Positions 17,134 to 24,534 of a DNA stretch of 64,000 bases are shown here, in pieces. Source of the DNA: an uncultured Hymenobacter sp. GTDB taxonomy: Bacteria; Bacteroidota; Bacteroidia; Cytophagales; Hymenobacteraceae. Under the pieces are notes generated by a model, which saw only the letters and a list, made by a program, of their open reading frames with translations, searched no databases and was not told the origin of the DNA. Numbering within the stretch: position 1 is the stretch's first letter; the number at the start of each line of letters is the position of its first letter. The stretch spans positions 62,001-126,000 of the forward strand of contig CAJYPK010000044.1 of assembly GCA_913776615.1 (NCBI GenBank), given 5' to 3'. The translations under genes and the position numbers were made by a program.

Positions 17134-17210
17134 AAAAAAAAGAGGAATAGGTACTTGGCAGGCGCACCTTCTCCCCTACCTCTTATTCAGAACTCCTCAC
17201 CGGAAAGGCC

Positions 17211-17243
17211 TAAAAAAAGCCCTTCCGACAAGTCAGAAGAGCT
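17211..17243 (-). terminator. Riboswitch-controlled intrinsic terminator
   Basis: Read on the minus strand, AGCTCTTCTGAC and GTCGGAAGGGCT pair over 12 bp with two G-U pairs and a TTGT-type loop, then TTTTTTT follows. It lies between the SAM-I aptamer (17280-17394) and the hom start codon (17133), where an expression platform is expected. Confidence 0.85.
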
Positions 17244-17279
17244 AAGCTGCCGCACGGGCGGCCGGGTCGCATCTCACAA

Positions 17280-17394
17280 CTTATCTGCTTCCGAAAGCGG
17301 CCGAAGCCGCGTTTCGAAACAGGAATTAGCACCTTCGCATGGCTGCTGGTTGCTAAGGCATCATCGGGCCTGTCCCTCCGCCTTTCTGGATAAG
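17280..17394 (-). promoter_or_regulatory. SAM-I (S-box) riboswitch aptamer upstream of hom
   Basis: On the minus strand the region reads CTTATCCAGAAAGGCGGAGG, then GACAGGCCCGATGATGCC, TTAGCAACC, GGTGCTAATTCCTG and finally CAGATAAG. These match the S-box consensus in order: P1 (CTTATC with GATAAG), the kink-turn AGA..GG-GGAGGGA, the GGCCC-GATGA loop, the GCAACC segment and the GGTGC-AATTCC core. SAM binding in this class stabilises P1 and allows the downstream terminator at 17211-17243 to form, shutting off hom. The -7 box of the likely promoter is 24 bp upstream. Confidence 0.95.
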
Positions 17395-17417
17395 AGCCCC
17401 GGTGAAGGAGCGTGCGG

Positions 17418-17448
17418 CAAAGGTAGCTGCGCCCGGCCTTTTTGCCAA
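17418..17448 (-). promoter_or_regulatory. Probable promoter of the SAM riboswitch-hom transcript
   Basis: On the minus strand TACCTTTG (17425-17418) matches the -7 consensus TAnnTTTG, and TTG (17448-17446) lies 20 nt upstream. Initiation near 17411 would place the aptamer about 17 nt into the RNA. Confidence 0.6.
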
Positions 17449-17762
17449 CTACCACTGCGTAGCGGCCCGCCGGGGCTAGCTTCTTCAGGCTGGACAAACC
17501 AACGCTGTATTCGCTTTTATACAGCGCCTTACCTCCGCTGAGCAACGTTTTTTTTCAGAAAACATTCCTTGCGGGTAGCTCGGCAGCTAGTTGCTCTGTC
17601 GGCTTGACTTTCAAGCGGTGGCTTCCGCAGTTTCAAAACCTGCCCAGCTTATTTAGACTGAATAAAAACATCGCGGTCTCGACCCGGCGCGTAGGCGCAA
17701 GGAGCTTAATCGGTGGGCAGGCCACGCGCCGCCCAGTTCCTTACCTCCTTTTCTACCACCCT
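17449..17762. other. Divergent spacer between hom leader and the oxidoreductase operon
   Basis: About 310 bp with no convincing gene. In-frame codons upstream of 17763 could be read from 17604, but they do not resemble an iron-sulphur protein N-terminus. No good Bacteroidota promoter was found for the plus-strand operon. A short near-palindrome, TTATTTAGACTGAATAAA, occurs around 17648-17665. Confidence 0.5.
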
Positions 17763-18344
17763 ATGAGTTTGACTTTCCTTCAAGAGCCGCTCGATAAAAC
17801 CGCCCCCCACGTGGTTCCCGCGCAGTCGGTGACGCTCCACGTCAACGGCCAGGCCCGCACCATCCAAATCGCGCCTTGGACCAGCCTGCTCGATGCCCTG
17901 CGCGAATACCTCGACCTGACCGGCACCAAAAAAGGCTGCGACCACGGCCAGTGCGGGGCCTGCACGGTCCTCGTTGATGGCAAGCGCATTAACTCGTGCC
18001 TGGCCCTGGCCACGGTGTACCAGGGCAAACAAATTCAAACCATTGAGGGCCTGGGGACCGAAGACAATCTCTCGCCCCTGCAACAGGCTTTCGTGGACCA
18101 CGATGCCTTCCAGTGCGGCTACTGCACGCCGGGCCAGATTTGCTCGGCCCAAGGCCTGATCAACGAAGGCCGCTGCAAAACCGTGGACGAGGTCCGCGAG
18201 CACATGAGCGGCAATCTCTGCCGCTGCGGGGCTTATACCAACATCCTGTCGGCCGTGATGGAAGTGCTGCACGACGGCGAGGCCGTGGTCGATAACGGCG
18301 TACTCATCACCATTCCGGCCCAGCCCACGAAAGCCGTTTCTTAA
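17763..18344 (+). CDS. paoA: [2Fe-2S] subunit of a PaoABC/xanthine-dehydrogenase-type oxidoreductase
   Basis: 193 residues from the ATG at 17763 (MSLTFLQEPL). The plant-type ferredoxin cluster is CxxxxCxxC at Cys59, Cys64 and Cys67 with Cys79. The second cluster is CGYC at 118-121 and CRC at 153-155 (GNLCRCGAY). The subunit passes electrons from the molybdenum centre to FAD. Unlike E. coli PaoA, no twin-arginine signal is visible, so the complex is probably cytoplasmic. It heads an operon in the order FeS, FAD, Mo subunit. The pao symbol is by architecture; related enzymes oxidise xanthine or other aldehydes. Confidence 0.85.
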   Translation: MSLTFLQEPLDKTAPHVVPAQSVTLHVNGQARTIQIAPWTSLLDALREYLDLTGTKKGCDHGQCGACTVLVDGKRINSCLALATVYQGKQIQTIEGLGTEDNLSPLQQAFVDHDAFQCGYCTPGQICSAQGLINEGRCKTVDEVREHMSGNLCRCGAYTNILSAVMEVLHDGEAVVDNGVLITIPAQPTKAVS

Positions 18345-18345
18345 A

Positions 18346-18495
18346 AATGTGGCAGATGTAATAATGTGAAAATGTGCAGAATGAACGCAGACAGGACTAT
18401 TGAGCTGCTTGTCGCAACAGCTGCCCAACTCGTCTGAGCGACACTCATTCACCCAGCATTTTCACATCTCCACATTCCTTCCATCTTCCACATTA
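18346..18495. repeat. Imperfect AT-rich inverted repeat inside the oxidoreductase operon
   Basis: AATGTGGCAGATG and AATGTGAAAATGTGC at 18346-18386 are mirrored by GCATTTTCACAT, CCACATT and TTCCACATT at 18446-18495. The repeat begins one base after the stop codon of the FeS-subunit gene and ends 6 bp before the FAD-subunit start, so it fills the whole spacer. Confidence 0.65.
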
Positions 18496-18501
18496 AACCT
18501 G

Positions 18502-19539
18502 ATGAACAGCTTCACCCTCACCCAAGCCACGGCCGCCGACGAGGCCGTGCGCGACCTTACCAGCCACGACGGCGCGGCCTACCTCGGCGGCGGTACCAAC
18601 CTCGTGGACTTGATGAAATATAATCTCACGCGGCCCACCCACCTCACCAGCCTGGGCTTGCTGCCGCTCGCCGACATTACCAGCCTGCCCGACGGCGGCC
18701 TGCGCCTGGGCGCACTGGCCACCAACGCCGATACCGCCTGGCACCCCGAGGTCGAGAAACGCTACCCGCTGCTGAGCCAGACCATCCTGGCCGGGGCCAC
18801 GCCGCAGCTGCGCAATGCCGCCACCAACGGCGGTAACCTCAACCAGCGCACCCGTTGCTACTACTTCTACGACCTCGCCACGCCCTGCAACAAGCGCGAG
18901 CCCGGCACGGGCTGCTCGGCCCTCACCGGCCCCAACCGCGTGTGCGGGGTATTGGGCACCAGCGAGAGCTGCATCGCCACCCACCCCAGCGACATGTGCG
19001 TGGCCCTGGCCGCCCTCGAAGCCGTGGTGCGCGTGCAAGGTCCCGACGGCGAGCGCACCATCAAGTTTGAAGACTACCACCGCCTGCCCGGCGACCAGCC
19101 CGAGGCCGATAACACGTTGAAAGCTGGCGAATTGGTCACGGCCATCGACCTGCCCGAAGAAGGCTACGCCGATCACTTCACTTATCTCAAGCTGCGCGAC
19201 CGCAGCAGCTATGCCTTCGCGCTGGTGAGCGTGGCGGTGGGCCTGAAAATGAGCGGCCAAACCATCGAGAAAGCCCGCTTCGCGGTGGGTGGCGTGGCTC
19301 ACAAGCCCTGGCGCGACCAAGAGGCCGAAAAAATGCTGGAAGGCCAGACGGCCTCGCCCGACTTGTTCCGCAAAGTGGCGGCCAAGGTTTTTGCCGAGGC
19401 CAAGGGCTACGGCGAGGGCTCGCTGCACAATTCGTTTAAAATCGAGCTGGGCAAGCGCGCCATCGTGCGGGCGCTCAAGCAGGCCGTGGAGATGGAGTAC
19501 GAGGTGAATCCGAATGCGTTTTTGAACTCTAATCCCTAG
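18502..19539 (+). CDS. paoB: FAD-binding subunit with extra [4Fe-4S] cluster, PaoB-like
   Basis: 345 residues from the ATG at 18502 (MNSFTLTQATAADEAVRDL). AAYLGGGTNLVDLMKYN (about 26-42) is the FAD-binding phrase of the CO-dehydrogenase flavoprotein fold. NAATNGGNLNQRTRCYYF leads into four cysteines at 119, 129, 138 and 148 with spacing C-x9-C-x8-C-x9-C. This insertion binds an additional [4Fe-4S] cluster in PaoB and in 4-hydroxybenzoyl-CoA reductase and is absent from ordinary xanthine dehydrogenase. CIATHPSDMCVALAAL follows. It carries electrons from the FeS subunit to the final acceptor. Confidence 0.88.
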   Translation: MNSFTLTQATAADEAVRDLTSHDGAAYLGGGTNLVDLMKYNLTRPTHLTSLGLLPLADITSLPDGGLRLGALATNADTAWHPEVEKRYPLLSQTILAGATPQLRNAATNGGNLNQRTRCYYFYDLATPCNKREPGTGCSALTGPNRVCGVLGTSESCIATHPSDMCVALAALEAVVRVQGPDGERTIKFEDYHRLPGDQPEADNTLKAGELVTAIDLPEEGYADHFTYLKLRDRSSYAFALVSVAVGLKMSGQTIEKARFAVGGVAHKPWRDQEAEKMLEGQTASPDLFRKVAAKVFAEAKGYGEGSLHNSFKIELGKRAIVRALKQAVEMEYEVNPNAFLNSNP

Positions 19540-19597
19540 GGAAACGAGCGCTCGCCATTCGCCCACCCCATTCAGCAAGCAATTAATAACCAGCAAT

Positions 19598-21871
19598 ATG
19601 TCTCAAACTATCGCAACCCCGCCCACCGTCCGGCTAGACTCCGACGTGATCGGCAAGCCCATCAACCGCACCGAGGGCCCGGCCAAGGTGAGCGGCGCGG
19701 CCAAGTACGCGGCCGAATTTGACGTGACCGGCCCGCTGTGGTACGGCTACATCGTGAGCAGCCCCGTCGCCAAGGGCAAGATTACTAAAATCCACGCCGA
19801 GGAAGTACTGGCCATTCCGGGCGTGCAACGGGTATTCTCGCACGAGAACGTGCCCTCGCTGGCCTGGTTCGACCGCGCTTACAAGGACGACGTGGCCCCC
19901 GGCGGCTCGCCCTTCCGCCCCTTGCACGAGCCCGAGATTATGTTCAGCCAGCAGCCGGTGGCGCTGGTCGTGGCCGAAACGTTTGAGCTGGCCCGCTACG
20001 CGGCTTCGGTGCTGCGCATCGAGTACGACGTGGAGAAGCACAACACTGATTTAGAGTCTTCCATCGACGAAGCCTTCGACGCGCCCAAGGGCAAAACGGG
20101 CTTTCTGCCCCCGCCCAAGCCCAAGGGCGATATGAACAAGGCCTTTGCCGAAGCCCCGCACAAGGTAGCCGGCGAGTACATCCACCGCGCGCAGCACCAC
20201 AACCCGATGGAGATGTTCGCGACCACCGTGGACTGGCTGGGCGACGGCAAGAAGATGAAAATCTACGATAAGACCCAGGGCGCGCCCAACGTGCAGCAGT
20301 ACATCGCCAAGATCTTCGGGTTGAGCAAAGACGAGGCGCGCATTATCTCGAAGTACACGGGCGGCGGTTTCGGGGCCGGGCTGCGGCCGCAGTACCAGGT
20401 ATTTCTGGCCGTAATGGCGGCCCTGGAGCTAGAGCATTCCATCCGGGTAGTTATGAACCGCTCGCAGATGTTCAGCATGGGCTACCGGCCGCACACGCTG
20501 CAAAAGCTGCGGCTGGCGGCCGACGACCTGGGGCACCTGCAAGCTATTGAGCATAAAGCCCTGGCCGAAACCTCGCAGTTTGAGAATGAAACCGAAACGG
20601 TAGTTAACTGGTCGGCCATCCTCTACGACGCGCCCAATACGAATTTCGACTACCAGCTGACGAAGCTCGATTTGAATACGCCCGCCGACATGCGCGCGCC
20701 GGGCGCGGCCACGGGCTCGTTTGCCCTTGAAAGTGCCATCGACGAGCTTTCGTACAAGGCCGGCAAAGACCCGCTGGAGTTTCGCCTGCTGAACTACACG
20801 TACGAAGACCCTAGCGAGAATAAGCCCTTCACCAGCAAGCGCCTCGACGACTGCTACCACGAAGGTGCCGCCCGCTTCGGCTGGGAAAAACGCAACCCCG
20901 CGCCCCGCTCGATGCGCGACGAAAAAGGCTTGCTCGTGGGCTGGGGCGTGGCCGCCGGCTGCTGGGATGCCTCCACGCAGAAAGCCGCCGCCAAGGCCGT
21001 ACTCACCGCCGACGGCCACCTCACCGTGAGCAGCGCTACCAACGACCAGGGCGCGGGCACCTACGTGATTATGACCCAGATGGCTGCCCAGACCCTCGGG
21101 CTGCCCATGTCGCAGGTCACCTTCAACCTCGGCGATACCGACATGCCCGCCGCCCCCGTGCAAGGTGGCTCCTGGACCGCCAACTCGGTGGGCGCAGCCG
21201 TGAAAAACGCCTGCCAGGAAATCGGCAAAAAGCTGCTCAAGCTAGCCCAGAAAATCGACGACTCGCCCCTGGCCGGCGTCGATTTTGAGGACGTGCAGTT
21301 TGTGGACGGCCACCTGCGCGCCAACGAGGACATTACCCGCTCGGTGGCCATTGCCGACGTGCTGGCCGCCAGCGGCGAGGCCAAGCTGGAGGCCGACGGC
21401 AAAGCCGGTCCCAACCCCCTCAACATGCTGAAGTACTCGATGCACTCGCACAACGCGGCGTTTGTGGAAGTGAAGGTGGACGAAGACCTGGGCACCATCC
21501 ACGTGACGCGCGTGGTGAATGCCGTGGCCGCTGGCCGCATCATGAACCCCAAAACGGCCCGCAGCCAGGTGCTTGGCGGTACGGTGTGGGGCCTCAGCAT
21601 GGCCCTGATGGAGGAAACCTACCTCAACAAGGACTTCGGCCGCTACGTGAACCACAACTACGCCGAGTACCACATCCCAACGAACGCCGACATCCACAAA
21701 ATCGACGTGATTTTCGTGGAAGAGGAAGACGACATCGCCAGCTCCATCGGCGTCAAAGGCGTCGGCGAAATTGGGATGCTGGGCGTAGCCGCCGCCATCG
21801 CCAACGCCGTGTACCACGCCACCGGCAAGCGCGTCCGCGAATTACCGCTGACGATTGATAAGCTGCTGTAA
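19598..21871 (+). CDS. paoC: Molybdenum cofactor-binding catalytic subunit, PaoC/xanthine dehydrogenase family
   Basis: 757 residues. The opening GKPINRTEGPAKVSGAAKYA is typical of the large subunit. YTGGGFGAGL (about 253-262) and AATGSFALESAIDEL (about 369-383) contact molybdopterin. GWGVAAGCW and NDQGAGTYVIMTQMA belong to the Mo2 domain. The catalytic glutamate is in KGVGEIGML (Glu724), 33 residues from the end, as in this family. The subunit hydroxylates an aldehyde or N-heterocycle at molybdenum. The gene starts 58 bp after the FAD-subunit stop and ends at a terminator. The XdhC/PaoD-type maturation protein is encoded separately at 26585. Confidence 0.92.
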   Translation: MSQTIATPPTVRLDSDVIGKPINRTEGPAKVSGAAKYAAEFDVTGPLWYGYIVSSPVAKGKITKIHAEEVLAIPGVQRVFSHENVPSLAWFDRAYKDDVAPGGSPFRPLHEPEIMFSQQPVALVVAETFELARYAASVLRIEYDVEKHNTDLESSIDEAFDAPKGKTGFLPPPKPKGDMNKAFAEAPHKVAGEYIHRAQHHNPMEMFATTVDWLGDGKKMKIYDKTQGAPNVQQYIAKIFGLSKDEARIISKYTGGGFGAGLRPQYQVFLAVMAALELEHSIRVVMNRSQMFSMGYRPHTLQKLRLAADDLGHLQAIEHKALAETSQFENETETVVNWSAILYDAPNTNFDYQLTKLDLNTPADMRAPGAATGSFALESAIDELSYKAGKDPLEFRLLNYTYEDPSENKPFTSKRLDDCYHEGAARFGWEKRNPAPRSMRDEKGLLVGWGVAAGCWDASTQKAAAKAVLTADGHLTVSSATNDQGAGTYVIMTQMAAQTLGLPMSQVTFNLGDTDMPAAPVQGGSWTANSVGAAVKNACQEIGKKLLKLAQKIDDSPLAGVDFEDVQFVDGHLRANEDITRSVAIADVLAASGEAKLEADGKAGPNPLNMLKYSMHSHNAAFVEVKVDEDLGTIHVTRVVNAVAAGRIMNPKTARSQVLGGTVWGLSMALMEETYLNKDFGRYVNHNYAEYHIPTNADIHKIDVIFVEEEDDIASSIGVKGVGEIGMLGVAAAIANAVYHATGKRVRELPLTIDKLL

Positions 21872-21893
21872 GGTTGGAATTGGCTGAATAGAA

Positions 21894-21935
21894 AAGTGCC
21901 CCGTAGCCGATTGACTACGGGGCGCTTTTTCTTTT
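21894..21935 (+). terminator. Terminator of the molybdenum oxidoreductase operon
   Basis: GCCCCGTAG and CTACGGGGC form a stem of at least 9 bp around a short loop, followed by GCTTTTTCTTTT. It lies 26 bp after the large-subunit stop codon. Confidence 0.88.
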
Positions 21936-21943
21936 AACCTAAC

Positions 21944-22747
21944 TCACTTATGCTTTAAGTTTTTATTTTCCGTACGGTAGTAGCTCCCAAAGTCAAGAGA
22001 TTTACCCTCTTCTCTCGCTTTTTTAATCTTATCAATCATGGTATTGATTGTCTTTTGCACAGCAGCTTTAGTTGCCTCACTAGATGCGAAAGTGGGCATT
22101 TGAATTGGAATACCATTTGGGTTTTTATAATAATCCTTACCGAGTTTCTCCCTTTCACTTTCTGGCATATTCGCCATATCGCATATTTCATCAAACGACT
22201 TTGATATGCTTACTATATGCTCTAGTTCGCTACCTCTAAGAGTTGACCTAAGCACTACTTCTGACTGTTTATCCCTAAAGTTAAGTAAAACTCTAGCCTT
22301 TTCGGAATCAACCTCTTGAAAATTATAAACCTCCCTTACAAATTCAGAATCCTGCCACAACGAAGAAATATTAACAATTACCTCCTCCTTTTTTGCAGTA
22401 TGCTTAAACACACACGCAAATTTAGAATCATGTCTAAGTATTTCCTTAAAACCTTTTGCTGAATTTAAATTCGTAGTCCAACTTGCAATACCCTCAAACA
22501 TATCGTCATCCAACATAATAGGAACTATTTCGCCTGCCATTATAAATCTCTTACGATAACAAGGAGTTTCAACTTGCCTAAACTTTATTGGCAATCTATC
22601 ACATTGAACTAATAGTATATCCGCAATTTCACGTCTCCTATCTTGGTCTTCATTCCATCCCTTCTGCCATTCTGATAGAGCAGATAAAAAATCGCAGTCA
22701 AAAACACTTTGATAACCAGACGTATCAGCATCATTCTCCATATTCAT
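21944..22747 (-). CDS. Low-GC hypothetical protein, probably acquired
   Basis: 267 residues, start ATG 22747 (MNMENDADTSG). Composition is Lys/Asn/Ile/Glu-rich, and the DNA is visibly AT-rich compared with the flanking genes, so recent transfer is likely. No signal peptide or membrane segment. The sequence suggests an alpha/beta region to about 170 (RLPIKFRQVETPCYRKRF) and a charged helical C-terminus (TMIDKIKKAREEGKSLD). I recognise no family or catalytic motif. It is convergent with the oxidoreductase operon and next to the DUF6934 unit, which suggests accessory DNA. A defence or mobile-element origin is possible but unsupported. Confidence 0.65.
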   Translation of the reverse strand: MNMENDADTSGYQSVFDCDFLSALSEWQKGWNEDQDRRREIADILLVQCDRLPIKFRQVETPCYRKRFIMAGEIVPIMLDDDMFEGIASWTTNLNSAKGFKEILRHDSKFACVFKHTAKKEEVIVNISSLWQDSEFVREVYNFQEVDSEKARVLLNFRDKQSEVVLRSTLRGSELEHIVSISKSFDEICDMANMPESEREKLGKDYYKNPNGIPIQMPTFASSEATKAAVQKTINTMIDKIKKAREEGKSLDFGSYYRTENKNLKHK

Positions 22748-22914
22748 TAAATTGATAATAATTATTTTTTTTCAACTTTGAAAACTTCGGCGGCCTAGTT
22801 TTTCAAGTATCGCATTGGCTTTGACTAGCTTTCAGAGGAAAAGCACGACGTCGTTGTACTTATTTAAGGTCCAGATTAATCCGCACGGCGGGCACCTCTA
22901 TGGGTGGCACTGAT

Positions 22915-23085
22915 TTATTCCGTTAGCAGTTTAAAATCGGGCAAGCCGACCGTTTTCAGAATATGATTTACCCGGTCTACCTTATCCTGAAACAGGGGTT
23001 GATTAGCATATTGCTCGTCCAAGCCTGGCTTAATGGTAAAGCCTTCGGGCAATTTCTTTTTTGCTGATTCTTTCTTCGATTTCAT
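22915..23085 (-). CDS. Small basic protein encoded with DUF6934
   Basis: 56 residues from the ATG at 23085 (MKSKKESAKKKLPEGFTIK); the longer frame to 23157 would overlap the upstream gene for 75 bp and is less likely. The start overlaps the stop of the DUF6934 gene by 4 bp (ATGA), so the two are translationally coupled. A lysine-rich N-terminus is followed by a short helical part (DRVNHILKTVGLPDF). Its size and coupling resemble small partners in toxin-antitoxin-like pairs. No known domain. Confidence 0.65.
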   Translation of the reverse strand: MKSKKESAKKKLPEGFTIKPGLDEQYANQPLFQDKVDRVNHILKTVGLPDFKLLTE

Positions 23086-23537
23086 GGTTGTAAAGGTAAA
23101 GATTTGCGACGCACTAAAAATGCGCCGTAGGTGACGCCGCGTTGAAAAGGCTGCCACTCTCCTGCTGTTAAACCGAGCACGATAAAATCGCGTTCGATTG
23201 CTTCCAAGTTGTTGGCGATGCCCATGCGATAGAGGCGGGTTCGGGCTTCCGTGCTGCCCGTTGCTACTATTAAAGCGGTAGGATATTCATCCGTAAAAAC
23301 GTACAACGTAGCCGCCACGGTTGCCAGAACTTTTTGGCTGTCGCCATTATTTGTGACGCTCGTATCGCTCAGGTAGTTCGTTAGCTCATCTTTATCGCCA
23401 AAGCCCATGTTGTAGAGGCCTTTCAGATGTGATTCTGTGTAGCGGACAATTTTCGTTACCCTCCCCTTCGGCCCTTCACTCACAAATTCAAACGTAGTAG
23501 CACCTGCGGAGGCGTTCGCTGTGTAACGGTCAGTCAT
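23082..23537 (-). CDS. DUF6934 family protein
   Basis: 151 residues. The phrases FEFVSEGPKGRVTKIVRY (17-34), YNMGFGDKDE, VTNNGDSQKVLATVAATLY and ATGSTEARTRLYRMGI (about 93-108) match the Bacteroidota-restricted family DUF6934, which has no known activity. The GSTEARTRLY segment is the most conserved and may be a nucleotide or nucleic-acid contact. The gene sits between a 52-residue and a 56-residue small protein on the same strand, with a 4-bp overlap to the latter. Members are patchily distributed and often in accessory DNA. Confidence 0.8.
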   Translation of the reverse strand: MTDRYTANASAGATTFEFVSEGPKGRVTKIVRYTESHLKGLYNMGFGDKDELTNYLSDTSVTNNGDSQKVLATVAATLYVFTDEYPTALIVATGSTEARTRLYRMGIANNLEAIERDFIVLGLTAGEWQPFQRGVTYGAFLVRRKSLPLQP

Positions 23538-23585
23538 TAATGGGTCTATTAATGCGAGTCGGCTTTAGCGTCATGGCGTTTGTGG

Positions 23586-23744
23586 TTAAAACCTAGCCAG
23601 CCTTTTTGCGCGCAAGGCATGGAGTATTTCGGCCATTTGCTGGGCTTCCGCATCGAGCCGTTGCTTTTCGGCTGCGGGCAAGGTGGCGGGCGTGGTATCC
23701 CGCTTCATCTCCTCAAAGCTGCTGTATCTGGTGAGTTTGTTCAT
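23586..23744 (-). CDS. 52-residue protein, first gene of the DUF6934 unit
   Basis: The frame runs from ATG 23744 (MNKLTRYSSFEEMKRDTTP) to TAA 23586. It is a short charged helical protein with no signal peptide. It lies 48 bp upstream of the DUF6934 start on the same strand. Opening phrases of the form 'YSSFEEMK' occur in small proteins that accompany this family, from memory. Together the three genes (23744 to 22915) look like one compact accessory operon. Role unknown. Confidence 0.6.
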   Translation of the reverse strand: MNKLTRYSSFEEMKRDTTPATLPAAEKQRLDAEAQQMAEILHALRAKRLARF

Positions 23745-24117
23745 CGCTTGGTTGCGGTGCGCTACAAGTAGCTACGCTGATTTTACTACGCCTAAGATAC
23801 CGCTTGTAGCTTATATAGTTACCAAGGGACTACTGCACGCTTCCGGGCAAAATCTTCTGGTTGCACCGCTGTCACGTAGGCTGCGCCAGTAAATTTGTGG
23901 CCGTAGTAACGGGCTTCCCAGCGAATGCCCGTTACCCTGGCGGGATGACGCGTCGCCCGGTAGCTGGCTGCCCGGCGACGGGGGCTAGCCCGCGCTAACG
24001 GCCGAAATTCCGCTTTTTCGACCACCCAGAGCTACCTCGCCCCTTACGATAGGGCTCACTGCGAGTACCCTTGCTACCCCCGACGCCCCCAGCCCCAGCG
24101 CTACCCCCGGCCAGCCA
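23745..24117. other. Spacer with no convincing gene
   Basis: A minus-strand open frame (23819-24025, 68 codons) exists, but it is arginine-rich at the start and has no recognised family. It is listed only as a possibility. The plus-strand sequence before 24118 stays open back to 23989 in the frame of the purE-like fragment and encodes a Pro/Ala/Thr-rich leader with no ATG. Confidence 0.4.
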
Positions 24118-24372
24118 GTGATTGGCGTGGTCATGGGCTCCAGCAGCGACTGGGACACCTGGTTTGATGCCGACGGCCAGCAGCGCGAGCCGGACTGGCT
24201 AGGGGTGCTGATTCTGCCCGGCACGCACCTGCACCTGTATGGCAAGCTGGGGGCCCGCGCCGGCCGCAAGGTGGGCCACCTGATCATCACCGGTTCCGAA
24301 GTTGCCGGGGTGAAGACCGTGGCACGCCGCGCGGCGGAGCTGCTTGGCTTGCCGGGGCTGCATACCGTTTAG
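24118..24372 (+). pseudogene. purE'-'purK chimeric remnant
   Basis: The frame begins VIGVVMGSSSDWDT, the conserved N-terminus of N5-carboxyaminoimidazole ribonucleotide mutase PurE. It then switches at once to the C-terminal end of the N5-CAIR synthetase PurK (LPGTHLHLYGK, RAGRKVGHL). PurE should run about 160 residues and PurK about 370; here only about 14 and about 70 residues remain. A deletion joining the start of purE to the end of purK, in a purE-purK order, explains it. There is no ATG at the expected start (only GTG 24118 or ATG 24130). Neither activity can be present, so purine synthesis must rely on copies elsewhere. Confidence 0.7.
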
Positions 24373-24400
24373 GTAGTAGCCTTGTTCTTGTGTGAGGCAA

Positions 24401-24510
24401 TTAAAAAGCGTTTGTCATGCTGAGCTTGCGAAGCATCTACTCACGGCTGGGCGACGCCGCCCTAACCTGATAAGATGCTTCGCAAGCTCAGCATGACAAA
24501 CGCTTTTTAA
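24401..24510. repeat. Perfect 38-bp inverted repeat, GTCATGCTGAGCTTGCGAAGC family
   Basis: The arms at 24401-24438 and 24473-24510 are identical in reverse complement over 38 nt, from TTAAAAAGCGTTTGTCATGC inward to GCGAAGCATCT. The centre is 34 nt. The outer AAAAAGCG/CGCTTTTT makes it a plausible bidirectional terminator between the pur remnant and the NmrA-like gene. Confidence 0.95.
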
Positions 24511-24534
24511 CTACTTCTTGAACAGCCTTATAAG

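Noticed and set aside
23819..24025. 68-codon minus-strand gene
   Set aside because: Arginine-rich start, no family, next to a pseudogene; coding status undecided.
24118..24372. Functional PurE
   Set aside because: Only the first 14 residues match PurE; the catalytic remainder is missing.
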